The position numbers and the translations under genes were made by a program. Below are positions 26,783-35,238 of a stretch of 64,000 nucleotides of DNA, one piece after another. This stretch comes from Gammaproteobacteria bacterium (lineage in GTDB: Bacteria; Pseudomonadota; Gammaproteobacteria; Pseudomonadales; JAUIET01). Position 1 is the stretch's first letter, and each line of letters opens with the position of its first letter. The DNA is taken from contig JAUIET010000005.1 of the NCBI GenBank assembly GCA_030429735.1, positions 263,905 to 327,904 of the forward strand, written 5' to 3'. The notes under the pieces are model-generated. The model saw only the letters and a program-made list of their open reading frames with translations, made no database searches and was not told the DNA's origin.

Positions 26783-28729
26783 CTAGCGCTTGCGTGCTCT
26801 GACCGCGCGAAACAGCAGCGCTAACAGCGTGAGCAAGACAGGAATCAGCGCAATGTTTATCAGCTTCAAGCGGGTGCCCAGTGCTTCGATGTCACTACCC
26901 AGTTGGTGCTGCACTTCTCTCAACTGTTTGCGAATCGATAGTTTTTCCTGCTGGAATTTCTCAACTTCGGCCAATTGTTCCGGGCTTAAGCTAAGCACTT
27001 CGGCACCATCGTCTCCCTTTTGAGCCTGCAATTCAGCCAGCTTACTTTCGGTAGCGGCCAGGCTTTGTTGCAGTGATTCTTCCTTGGTGCGGAAGTTTTG
27101 CTCAGCGTGCAAACGAAGCTCATCAACCCGTTCAAAACGGCGTACATATTCGCCTCGGCTGCGGGTTGAGATAAGGTCTGCGTTCCCGATCATATTCTCC
27201 ACTGCATTAATCAGAAAGTGGCCGTTGTCTGCGAACGGAGATCCAATTTGCTGGCCGAAGAAATTTTGCACCTGTATCCATAGACGGTTGGAGAGGAAAT
27301 CGGTGTCGGCAACCACCAGCAGATTGATGTCTTCGCTTGATTGCGCAAGGTGTGGTCTGCTGGGCGTTTGTTCATCGTCTCTTTGTTGGGGGTCGTTTTC
27401 TTCGTTGTTTGCTGTTGAGTCCTCGCTCTGAGCAGTGTCTTCTTCACTGACTTCTGGCTGTGGAGCGCCATCCGGAAAAGCCGTATTTGCCGCGCCTCGA
27501 ATTCTGGCTGCGATAACATGGTGTTGCCCGTCGGGTACAAAGCCGTCAAACAAGGTGTTTGGGTCCAGCAGGATTTCGAATTTGCTGGCATCGAGCAGCA
27601 TGCTCTGATTGCTGGACAAGACCAAAGGCTGGAAATTCAATGCACTGTCTGCAAGTGGCTTGAGCACGCCTGCGGTACCAAAATGCAGCAGGTTCAGATC
27701 TCGAATAACAATATCATCTTTATCAAATGACGCCGGGTTATAGCCCAATATGCCAAGATGTCTGACCGGTTGCCCTGTGCGGGGCGAGCCTACCTGTAAC
27801 GCGTGCTGTGCGTCGCCCAGTACCTTGCCCTCACTGAGCTCAAAGCCCCACTGGTTAAACAGTGTTTTCAGGTTGGAGCTGCGATTGGCCGCGCCTGGGC
27901 TTGGCATCATTGGGTTGGGTCCGGCCGCTTGCTCGGCGTTCGGGTCAACAAATGCAATCAGGTTACCGCCACGCAGTACAAACTGGTCAATCGCGTAACG
28001 GCTCTGCGCCTCAAGCTCGGGCGGGTGAATGAGTATCAGTACGTCAACGTCGTCTTCAATACTGGTGAAATCGGTTTGTAAGGTGACCACGTCAAACATT
28101 TGCTGCAATTGGCTAATGGCCATCCAGGCGGGAGTAGGCTGGCGGGTTTGCATGTCAAAACCACCACTTACCTGCAGCCCGGCAAGCATGGCGACCTTAG
28201 GTGCTTTATCACGCCCGACAATATGCAGCATCTTGGCGACATCGTATTCCAGATACTGTTCTCGCTCTGGTTGCAAAAACTCGATTACTTCGGAGTGGTC
28301 ATTCGCGTTGCTGGCAGCCAGCCCAAGGTAGATTTCGGGTCCGCCGAGAGTTAATGGTGTGGATTGCAAGCCAAGTTCGGCTGCCCGGTCTTCCTCTTCT
28401 GAGAATGGCTCCGGATCAATGACCTTCAGCGTGACCTGGCCATTCGATTTGATGGCCATCTCTTCCAGTAACTCGCGTACCCGACGGGCAAAGTCACGCA
28501 ATTGGGGTAGATCTGCCGTCAGCTTATCTGAGAAATAGAGCTCCAGCGTGACCGGATTCTCAAGTGATTGCAGCATCTCTACAGTGCCGCTACTGACTGT
28601 GTAGAGCTGGTCCTCGGTCAGGTCTATGCGCACGCCGCGCAATGAGACATTCAGTAAACCAACAAGCAGTAAAGTGATCAGGGCCAATACAACAAGGCCC
28701 GCTTTGGAAAACAGTTTTGCAGTATTCAT
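26783..28729 (-). CDS. GldG-like ABC transporter auxiliary protein
   Basis: 648 residues. An N-terminal membrane segment (LVVLALITLLLVGLLNVSL) is followed by the extracytoplasmic GldG-type region (LTEDQLYTVSSGTVEMLQSL, later VAMLAGLQVSGGFDMQTRQ). Then come an acidic low-complexity stretch, a coiled coil (EESLQQSLAATESKLAELQ) and a C-terminal membrane anchor ending RAVRARKR. It completes a three-gene ABC operon with the permease 4 bp upstream. In Bacteroidetes GldAFG supports gliding; gammaproteobacterial versions have no settled role and are probably exporters. Confidence 0.83.
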   Translation of the reverse strand: MNTAKLFSKAGLVVLALITLLLVGLLNVSLRGVRIDLTEDQLYTVSSGTVEMLQSLENPVTLELYFSDKLTADLPQLRDFARRVRELLEEMAIKSNGQVTLKVIDPEPFSEEEDRAAELGLQSTPLTLGGPEIYLGLAASNANDHSEVIEFLQPEREQYLEYDVAKMLHIVGRDKAPKVAMLAGLQVSGGFDMQTRQPTPAWMAISQLQQMFDVVTLQTDFTSIEDDVDVLILIHPPELEAQSRYAIDQFVLRGGNLIAFVDPNAEQAAGPNPMMPSPGAANRSSNLKTLFNQWGFELSEGKVLGDAQHALQVGSPRTGQPVRHLGILGYNPASFDKDDIVIRDLNLLHFGTAGVLKPLADSALNFQPLVLSSNQSMLLDASKFEILLDPNTLFDGFVPDGQHHVIAARIRGAANTAFPDGAPQPEVSEEDTAQSEDSTANNEENDPQQRDDEQTPSRPHLAQSSEDINLLVVADTDFLSNRLWIQVQNFFGQQIGSPFADNGHFLINAVENMIGNADLISTRSRGEYVRRFERVDELRLHAEQNFRTKEESLQQSLAATESKLAELQAQKGDDGAEVLSLSPEQLAEVEKFQQEKLSIRKQLREVQHQLGSDIEALGTRLKLINIALIPVLLTLLALLFRAVRARKR

Positions 28730-28733
28730 CAGA

Positions 28734-29462
28734 TCAGGAAGCCTTCTTGATGTCGATTACAATCGCGGTTGCCAGTAACCAGGCGAGAATCATGACTATA
28801 AAAAACGCAACGTCTCGCAGATCCAGCACACCTCGACTGATTGCCTGGTAATGACTTAAAAAACTCAGTGATGTAATCGCATCCAGCAGCGGTAGCGGTG
28901 CCCAATCCTTGAATACATCAAAAACCAGAGTGAAGCCGGCAAGAATAAACATAAAACACACGACCACGCTCAAAATAAAAGCGATCACCTGGTTATTGGT
29001 TGCGGCTGACATGCAGGAACCCACCGCGAGGAATGCGCCTGCCATCAGCCAGCTGCCAAGATACGCTGCCAGTATCACACCATTGTCTGGTGAGCCCAGG
29101 TAGTTAACGGTGAGCCACATCGGAAACGTCAGTGCCAACGCAATACCGATGAATACCCACGCTGCCAGGTACTTACCCAGCACGGCTTGAAAAACAGTGA
29201 TCGGCAGGGTTAGCAATAGTTCAATAGTGCCGGACTTGCGTTCCTCCGCCCATAATCGCATCGCGATGGCGGGGACCAGGAACAGGTACAGCCAAGGGTG
29301 GAAACCAAAGAATGGCAGCAAGTCGGCCTGGCTGCGTTCATACCAACCGCCCAGGAAAAAAGTCAGTGCCGCTGACAGCATTAAAAAGATAACAATAAAC
29401 ACATAAGCCAGCGGTGTGGAGAAATAACTGGCCAGTTCGCGCTTGAATACTGTGGCAATCAT
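28734..29462 (-). CDS. GldF-like ABC transporter permease
   Basis: 242 residues with six membrane segments (YVFIVIFLMLSAALTFFLGG, then LYLFLVPAIAMRLWAEERKSGTIE and onward). The cytoplasmic ELLLTLPIT loop is the ABC-2 type coupling region. The ATG overlaps the stop of the ATPase gene by four bases (ATGA), showing translational coupling. Substrate unknown. Confidence 0.87.
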   Translation of the reverse strand: MIATVFKRELASYFSTPLAYVFIVIFLMLSAALTFFLGGWYERSQADLLPFFGFHPWLYLFLVPAIAMRLWAEERKSGTIELLLTLPITVFQAVLGKYLAAWVFIGIALALTFPMWLTVNYLGSPDNGVILAAYLGSWLMAGAFLAVGSCMSAATNNQVIAFILSVVVCFMFILAGFTLVFDVFKDWAPLPLLDAITSLSFLSHYQAISRGVLDLRDVAFFIVMILAWLLATAIVIDIKKAS

Positions 29463-30412
29463 GCAGCACCTCCTGCTGGAGTGGGTTGTCTTGAGTGACT
29501 GTCGACCAGACGGCGAAACACATCTTCAAGGCGCCCGCGCTCGGCAAACATTTCTTCAACGTCCCATTGTTTTTGCTTCGCGAGCGCTTGAATATCAGCG
29601 TAAAGATGGGTATCGGCGTTGGGTATTGCGGTCACGCGGCGCGCATCATCAGGATAAGTCTCAACCCGAAACACGGCTGGCAACGCCTCCAGATCGGCGC
29701 GCGGGTCGACATTACCACTCAGCTTGAGCGTCACCGCACCATGGTATTCGGATTGCGCCTCCAATTCGCCGGGTTGCGCGTCAGCAACCAGTTGACCATT
29801 GGCAATGATAATGGCCCGGCTGCACACAGCGTTTACCTCTTCAAGAATATGGGTGGACACGATGACTGTTTTATCGGCTGCGAGGTTGGTAATCAGCGAG
29901 CGCACCTCATGCTTTTGCATCGGGTCCAGCCCGTCTGTTGGTTCGTCAAGAATCAGCACCTTAGGGTCATGCAAAATGGCTTGCGCTATGCCCACACGCC
30001 GCTTGAAACCCTTGGATAGCGTATCTATGGGTTTGTGCAACACGTCGTTCAACATCAGTTGATCAACCACTTCTTCAATTCGTGCATTAGCGGCATTGCC
30101 CAGTTTACGAATTGATGCTGCGAATCGCAGGAACTGGGCCGGCGTCATGTCGGCGTAGGCAGGGGCGCCCTCGGGCAAGTAGCCCATCAAGGCTTTTGCT
30201 TTTACCGGGTCGTGGCCAACATCGTGTCCACCGACGCTGACCGATCCCGATGTTGGCGAAATAAATCCAGTGATCATTTTCATGGTGGTGGACTTGCCAG
30301 CCCCGTTTGGGCCCAGAAAGCCTAGTACCTCGCCTGGTGAGACCTCGAAGCTCAGGCGCTCTACTGCTTTGAACTGGCCAAAATACTTGCTCAGTTGCTC
30401 AACCTTAACCAT
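29459..30412 (-). CDS. ABC transporter ATP-binding protein (GldA-like)
   Basis: About 317 residues from the ATG at 30412, which has AGGA at good spacing; an in-frame ATG at 30430 lacks one. GFLGPNGAGKSTTMK is Walker A, LSKGFKRRVGIAQAI the ABC signature, and LILDEPTDGLDP Walker B. The ~90 C-terminal residues after STHILEEV form the extra domain common in ABC-2 exporters of the CcmA/GldA type. It heads the three-gene operon and powers the permease. Confidence 0.9.
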   Translation of the reverse strand: MVKVEQLSKYFGQFKAVERLSFEVSPGEVLGFLGPNGAGKSTTMKMITGFISPTSGSVSVGGHDVGHDPVKAKALMGYLPEGAPAYADMTPAQFLRFAASIRKLGNAANARIEEVVDQLMLNDVLHKPIDTLSKGFKRRVGIAQAILHDPKVLILDEPTDGLDPMQKHEVRSLITNLAADKTVIVSTHILEEVNAVCSRAIIIANGQLVADAQPGELEAQSEYHGAVTLKLSGNVDPRADLEALPAVFRVETYPDDARRVTAIPNADTHLYADIQALAKQKQWDVEEMFAERGRLEDVFRRLVDSHSRQPTPAGGAA

Positions 30413-30430
30413 TGCTCTGTTCCTGTCCAT

Positions 30431-30758
30431 TAGTGATACCGCCGCCAGCTCGATGGTTAAGCGGCGACGTGTCGCTGTTAGGAAATATGTGTTTGCTGCT
30501 TCACAGTATGGCTATACGTATGCAATACCTTGAAACGGCGCAAGATTTTAGAAATTCTACGGATAAATGCAATACCCTGGAGAGATCAGCGGCCCGTAAA
30601 ATTGCGCACTCAGGCCTATGATTCGGTCCCTAAGGGTTGTAATATTGTACCGAATTGCAGTGCGGCCGATTATGACTAATAAATGCTCGCTGTAAAGCGC
30701 CATTGATATGCAGTTTATCAGTTCGCGAAACCAAGTAATAACAAACAGAGACTCAATT
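30431..30758. promoter_or_regulatory. Divergent intergenic region between ABC operon and ExbD
   Basis: About 330 bp with no credible gene. The 30557-30772 leftward frame is short and unlike any family. The region must hold the leftward promoter of the ABC operon and the rightward promoter of the ExbD gene. It is relatively AT-rich around 30620-30750, but I cannot point to a clear promoter pair. Confidence 0.35.
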
Positions 30759-31172
30759 ATGGCAAAGCACATTGGCCGTCACGCAAATGACCAGGATGAG
30801 GGCGAAATTGATTTGACCCCGATGCTGGACGTTGTCTTCATCATGCTGATCTTTTTTATTGTGACAGCGTCGTTCGTGAAGGAAGTGGGTCTGGATGTGA
30901 ACCGTCCTGAATCAAGCGAGGCGCCGCCAAATCTTGACCAGCAGAACATTGTTTTGAAAGTGACCGGTGGCGGTGAAATATGGTTGGCTGACCGCCGCAT
31001 TGATGTTCGTTCGGTTCGGGCAAACGTGGAGCGCTTGATTGCCGAGAATCCCAAGGCGTCTGTAATTGTGCAGGCCAATGAGAAGGCGCAGACCGAGGTG
31101 TTTGCGGCGGTGATTGATTCAGCGCGTGAGGCTGGCGTATTTAACGTATCCTTGACGACGACACCTGACTGA
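30759..31172 (+). CDS. ExbD/TolR-family biopolymer transport protein (orphan)
   Basis: About 137 residues from the ATG at 30759. DEGEIDLTPMLDVVFIMLIFFIVTASFV is the ExbD membrane helix with the proton-pathway Asp in 'TPMLDV'. The periplasmic domain follows, ending DSAREAGVFNVSLTTTPD. ExbD normally works with ExbB and TonB to energise outer-membrane receptors. No exbB is adjacent, so this copy must partner with proteins encoded elsewhere. TolR (47250), with its own TolQ, is a separate paralogue in this window. Confidence 0.88.
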   Translation: MAKHIGRHANDQDEGEIDLTPMLDVVFIMLIFFIVTASFVKEVGLDVNRPESSEAPPNLDQQNIVLKVTGGGEIWLADRRIDVRSVRANVERLIAENPKASVIVQANEKAQTEVFAAVIDSAREAGVFNVSLTTTPD

Positions 31173-31483
31173 CAATTGTATTTAAGGCGCAGCTTTCTGC
31201 TGCGCCAGGTTCAGCCCTGACTGGGGCTTCTAACTAAGTAGTCTTCAGTGTGCGCTGTTCCTTTTGTGCCACTTCATCTTGTGCCACTTCATCGGTGGTC
31301 GAGAAATAGTTCCCTTCTCTGCGCAACTTGCCCCCTCCGGGGAACCAATGGCTTCACCATACCCTTGATCAGATTGTGCCTTTCTTCGAAGCTCATTTTT
31401 GTTCCTTCCGCTTTCGTCTTTTGCCTTCGCACAAGAAACTATGCATCGTTTGCCACAATTCCGTTGTAACTCGAACCTATTCG
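31173..31483. other. Intergenic region with hairpin and short tandem repeat
   Basis: 311 bp between ExbD and the convergent TRAP operon. It contains a hairpin at 31186-31206 (GGCGCAGC/GCTGCGCC, 5-nt loop, no T-run) that may help end ExbD transcription. A 15-bp unit TTGTGCCACTTCATC is repeated in tandem at 31264-31278 and 31279-31293. I see no gene here. Confidence 0.45.
31186..31206 (+). terminator. Hairpin downstream of ExbD, weak terminator candidate
   Basis: An 8-bp perfect stem with a five-base loop (TTTCT) lies 13 bases after the ExbD stop. A T-tract is absent, so intrinsic termination is uncertain. Confidence 0.35.
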
Positions 31484-32764
31484 TTATCTTGCAAGCATCA
31501 GGCTCAATTCGGGTACGTAGGTGATGATGATTACCGCGAGCATTAGCACCAGCATGAAGGGGATGCTGGCGGCGTACAGGGTAGTAATTGGCTTATTGAA
31601 GCGGTAGCTGGCGATAAACAGGTTCATGCCAACAGGGGGGGTGAAGTAGCCAATCTGCATATTGGCCAGGAAGATGATGCCCAGGTGGATTGGATCAATG
31701 CCGAACGCAATGGCAACCGGCAGTATCAGCGGAACCACGATCACTATTGCGGCAAAAATGTCGAGAATGGCGCCCAGCAGTAACAGGAAGATGTTGAGCA
31801 GAAGCAGAAAGGTGAGTTTGGAATCTACGTATTCTTGGGTAAATTCAAAAAATTGTGTGGGTATGTCGGCATCGATCAGCAGGTTGGTGAACGCGAGTGA
31901 GACACCGAGAATCAGAATAATACCGCCAACCATGGTCATGGATTTTTGAACCACGCTAGTGAGGTTCTTAAACGGTATTTCGCGGTAGATGAATACTTCG
32001 ACGATAAACACATAGAGCAAAGTGATGGCGGCGGTTTCACTGACCGCAAAAAAACCGCCATATATTCCGGCGAGCACCAGCAGTGGCAAAGGTATCTCCC
32101 AGCGCGCATCCCAGATGGCGGCACGCAGTTCCTGGCCAGAGAACGATTGCGTTGGTATAGCATGGCCGCGATTCACCCACAAGCTCCAGGCGCTGAGTAA
32201 GCCAATCATTAATCCGGCCGGCAACAGCCCGGCGAGAAACAGTTGTTGTATGGTGAACGGCTCGCCTACTTCGAGTTGCTGAGCCACTATGCCATACAAA
32301 ATCAGTGGCAATGATGGCGCCAATAACAGGCCAAGACTGCCTGAACTTGTGACCAGACCCAGGCTGAATTTTTCGGTATAGCCGACCTGGCGCAGAGCGG
32401 GGTAGAGCAGCGCACCCAGTGCGACGATGGTGACGCCTGAGGCACCAGTGAATGCAGTGAACAACGCGCAGCTTATAAATGCAATAATCGCCAAACCGCT
32501 GGGTACCCAGCCGATCAAGGCCTGGGTAATACGAACCAGACGTTCCGAGCTGTTGCTTTCTGCGAGAAGATAACCGGCCAGCGTGAAAAACGGCAGTGCG
32601 ATCAGCAAAGGAGTATCGGTGACGCGGTACAGTTCGATGGTGATGACTGACAGTTCCACGTCGCTGGCCTGGAAGCCAATCAGTGCTGCGGCCAGAATCA
32701 CGGCAAAAATGGGCATGCCGGCAACCGCCAGCAGAAGTAAGCCAATGACGACCGCGGTGGTCAT
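31484..32764 (-). CDS. dctM: TRAP transporter large permease, DctM-type
   Basis: 426 residues with about 12 membrane segments; GASGVTIVALGALLYPALRQVGY and the C-terminal FLANMQIGYFTPPVGMNLFIAS are diagnostic of DctM. It forms the sodium-driven channel of a tripartite ATP-independent transporter for organic acids. It overlaps the DctQ gene by four bases and is the last gene of the tatT-dctP-dctQ-dctM operon. Confidence 0.9.
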   Translation of the reverse strand: MTTAVVIGLLLLAVAGMPIFAVILAAALIGFQASDVELSVITIELYRVTDTPLLIALPFFTLAGYLLAESNSSERLVRITQALIGWVPSGLAIIAFISCALFTAFTGASGVTIVALGALLYPALRQVGYTEKFSLGLVTSSGSLGLLLAPSLPLILYGIVAQQLEVGEPFTIQQLFLAGLLPAGLMIGLLSAWSLWVNRGHAIPTQSFSGQELRAAIWDARWEIPLPLLVLAGIYGGFFAVSETAAITLLYVFIVEVFIYREIPFKNLTSVVQKSMTMVGGIILILGVSLAFTNLLIDADIPTQFFEFTQEYVDSKLTFLLLLNIFLLLLGAILDIFAAIVIVVPLILPVAIAFGIDPIHLGIIFLANMQIGYFTPPVGMNLFIASYRFNKPITTLYAASIPFMLVLMLAVIIITYVPELSLMLAR

Positions 32765-33252
32765 GCGGAGGGCGTGTCAGCGGCGGCTGCCACCACAGAC
32801 TGCAGACCAAAGACCAGGTAGCGAAGACCTATGACGCACAGTGCGAATGGAATGATGGCCTCGCACAGCCATATGGGTACTTGCAAAAACGCGACATCAC
32901 CGTAATCCATTTCTTCGCGCACAAAATGATACCCATACCAGGCAGCCACGCCGCACGCAGCCGCGGTGGCGAATTGAGTCAGGCTTGTCACGGTGTTCAA
33001 CCATCTGGGCGGCAAGTAGTGTTGTACAAGATCTATCGAGATGTGGTTGTTTTCGCGGCTGGCAACCAGCGCGCCGGCCATTGCAATCCACAGTACCAGT
33101 ATATTGAGCGCCTGATCAGCCCAGAGCAACGCGTCTGCGCCGGAGTTACGCAGGATGATTTGCGTCGTGGCCAGCACCACGGCACCGAGAATCAGGCTCA
33201 GCAATAAACCGTTCTCAAGCCAATGCAGTACACGAACAAAACCGTTCAGCAT
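32761..33252 (-). CDS. dctQ: TRAP transporter small permease, DctQ-type
   Basis: About 163 residues from the ATG at 33252, 13 bp after the DctP stop. An upstream in-frame start at 33315 would overlap DctP by 50 bp and is less likely. Four membrane helices are visible. WADQALNILVLWIAMAGALVASRENNHISIDL is the conserved DctQ segment between helices 2 and 3. It pairs with DctM in the membrane. Confidence 0.82.
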   Translation of the reverse strand: MLNGFVRVLHWLENGLLLSLILGAVVLATTQIILRNSGADALLWADQALNILVLWIAMAGALVASRENNHISIDLVQHYLPPRWLNTVTSLTQFATAAACGVAAWYGYHFVREEMDYGDVAFLQVPIWLCEAIIPFALCVIGLRYLVFGLQSVVAAAADTPSA

Positions 33253-33265
33253 TGTGTTTGCGAGT

Positions 33266-34297
33266 TTAGTGTGCGGCAACAGAGTCGTTGGAACTCTGCG
33301 CGCGAAACTCATCAAGAAGGCGCTTCATTTCGGAATAGAACTCTTCGCTGACCAGCCCATCAGCGATGATTTGCTTTGTGGCGTCGTCAGCCCGTTGGTA
33401 CCAGGCCTTCTGGTCTGATTCAGGAATGTTGACCACTTTGAGTCCTTGTTGCTGAAGTGCTGCGAACGCATTTTCATTGTCTTTGCGGTTTTGCCGGTCA
33501 ATGCCGGCGAAACTCTCAGCAAGGCGTTTTTTGACCACCTGCTGGTCCGCCTCGCTCAGGCCCTCAAACGCGCGCTTCTCCAGCACCAGCGTGGCGAAAA
33601 AGTACATTAATGGCAGATCACTGATGTATTTCACCTGCGTATGCCATTGCAGCGCAATGGCTGCGATTGGCGAGGTGGCAACAGAATTGATCATGCCGGT
33701 TTGCAGCGACACCAGCACGTTGGAAAGTTCGAGTGGGTAGGGACTGATATCAAAGGCGCGCATGGCCTGCAGCGCCGCTTTGTCATTTGCCGGTGCCCAC
33801 ACTTTTTTCTCGCGCAGTTGGTCGACTTGGGTGACAGGTGTGTCGCTCATCGCATAGGCCAGCCCACCTTCGGCCAGCCCGAAACTGACGAAGCCTCCTT
33901 CGGCAATACCCTTGAGCATTTTATCGTCCATGTGCTGTCGCACATAATCCACTTCTGCAAAGCTGCGAAACAGCAGCGGCAGACTGTACGCTTCAACATC
34001 CGGATAAAACTGGCGCAGGCTACCGCCGGTCAGGGCCGCGCCATGCAATTGCCGTATGCGAATTTTGCGCAGCACAGCCGAGTCGTTACCCATGACACCG
34101 CCAGGGTAGAACTTGAGTTTTACCCGGCCTTCAGTTGCTGCCTCTATATCCTTGCCAGCGGCGCGCATGGTCTTCATCCAGCCAGAGCCTTCTGGAGACA
34201 CGGTTGCAATTTTGAGTACTTTGGCAAAAGCCGCCTGGCTGGAAAGCATTAATAACAGGACTGCGAGGGTGAACAAAGGTAACACTCTGATAGGCAT
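33266..34297 (-). CDS. dctP: TRAP transporter solute-binding protein, DctP-type
   Basis: 343 residues with a signal peptide (LFTLAVLLLMLSSQAAFA). KIATVSPEGSGWMKTMRAAGKDIEAAT is the typical DctP start, and LQTGMINSVATSPIAAIALQWH contains the region where an Arg normally binds the ligand carboxylate. The periplasmic protein delivers substrate to DctQM. Its start overlaps the TatT stop by one base (TAATG). Paralogues of the TatP type work with the TatT lipoprotein, as the upstream gene suggests. Confidence 0.87.
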   Translation of the reverse strand: MPIRVLPLFTLAVLLLMLSSQAAFAKVLKIATVSPEGSGWMKTMRAAGKDIEAATEGRVKLKFYPGGVMGNDSAVLRKIRIRQLHGAALTGGSLRQFYPDVEAYSLPLLFRSFAEVDYVRQHMDDKMLKGIAEGGFVSFGLAEGGLAYAMSDTPVTQVDQLREKKVWAPANDKAALQAMRAFDISPYPLELSNVLVSLQTGMINSVATSPIAAIALQWHTQVKYISDLPLMYFFATLVLEKRAFEGLSEADQQVVKKRLAESFAGIDRQNRKDNENAFAALQQQGLKVVNIPESDQKAWYQRADDATKQIIADGLVSEEFYSEMKRLLDEFRAQSSNDSVAAH

Positions 34298-35148
34298 TAG
34301 AAATACTCCGCTGACTCGTCCAGTAATATCCGGGCTTGCTGTTTTGCTGCCAGGTTCGATAGTGTCAAACCTGGAGCCTGTGGGTCGCTGGCCATCACTT
34401 CGTTCAACAGTCGGTCATGCAATTGCTGATCAAACACCAGGCGTGCGTATTGTTGCGCGTAAATCACCTTGGCAAGCAGGTTCTTGCCCGCTGACAGGCG
34501 AATGGCTGCTTCGAAGTGTTGTTTGCCCAGCTCTGGCTGACCGCCCATGGCGGGTGGCAGCAAGGTTGCTATGCCGCCGAGATACAAATGCGCATTGCCG
34601 CCATCATGCGCCTCGTCCAATTCCACAACCCGGTCCAGGCATAATTTGGCGCGCGACAATTGAGCGACCGCGTTCCAATCATCACTGTGTGCTTGAAGCC
34701 AGCCCAGCCAGGCAACACCCAGCACATACAAAGGCTCTATGGCTGTCTCTTCGGCAACGGCCTTTTCAAGCGCGTGAAACTCGCTGATTTGCACGTCGCA
34801 CAATGCCTTATTATGAATACAGGCAGCCCGCTTGGCATACGCCAGTGCCTTCTCATTCATCGCTTTGCTGCGTGCATCGTTTTGGACAAATGCGGCTGCA
34901 TATGCGCCATTTAGCCTGGCGCCGGTTGTCAGCAGGCTGGCATCGCGCGGCGAGCTATCAATCAGGCCATCGATCAGCAACAAATACGCAGGTGCACCTT
35001 GTTCAACAGTCTGCAAGTCCTCAGAGTTCAATACCGCGTTGCTGAGACCATCCGCCAGTTTGCCAGTCTGCGCACTTATGATGCTCCCACAGGCTGACAG
35101 CGCCATAATGACGGCGCCTGCTACGCAAGATTTCAGGAGTTGATGCAC
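34297..35148 (-). CDS. TatT-family TRAP-associated lipoprotein
   Basis: 283 residues with a lipoprotein signal (VIMALSAC). The rest is helical and TPR-like: LLTTGARLNGAYAAAFVQ and LGGIATLLPPAMGGQPELGKQHFEAAIRL resemble the TatT (T-component) family described from the Treponema Tp0956/Tp0957 system. There a trimeric TatT binds the TatP solute-binding protein and may carry hydrophobic ligands. Being first in this TRAP operon fits that role. The ATG is at 35148; the promoter must lie in the 90 bp upstream. Confidence 0.8.
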   Translation of the reverse strand: MHQLLKSCVAGAVIMALSACGSIISAQTGKLADGLSNAVLNSEDLQTVEQGAPAYLLLIDGLIDSSPRDASLLTTGARLNGAYAAAFVQNDARSKAMNEKALAYAKRAACIHNKALCDVQISEFHALEKAVAEETAIEPLYVLGVAWLGWLQAHSDDWNAVAQLSRAKLCLDRVVELDEAHDGGNAHLYLGGIATLLPPAMGGQPELGKQHFEAAIRLSAGKNLLAKVIYAQQYARLVFDQQLHDRLLNEVMASDPQAPGLTLSNLAAKQQARILLDESAEYF

Positions 35149-35238
35149 AGTAAAAGATTAACTAGCGATATTCAGCAATATGACAAACTCGCTGATAGTG
35201 AGTTCAGCCCAGCCGCTATTGTAACTCAGAATGACGGC

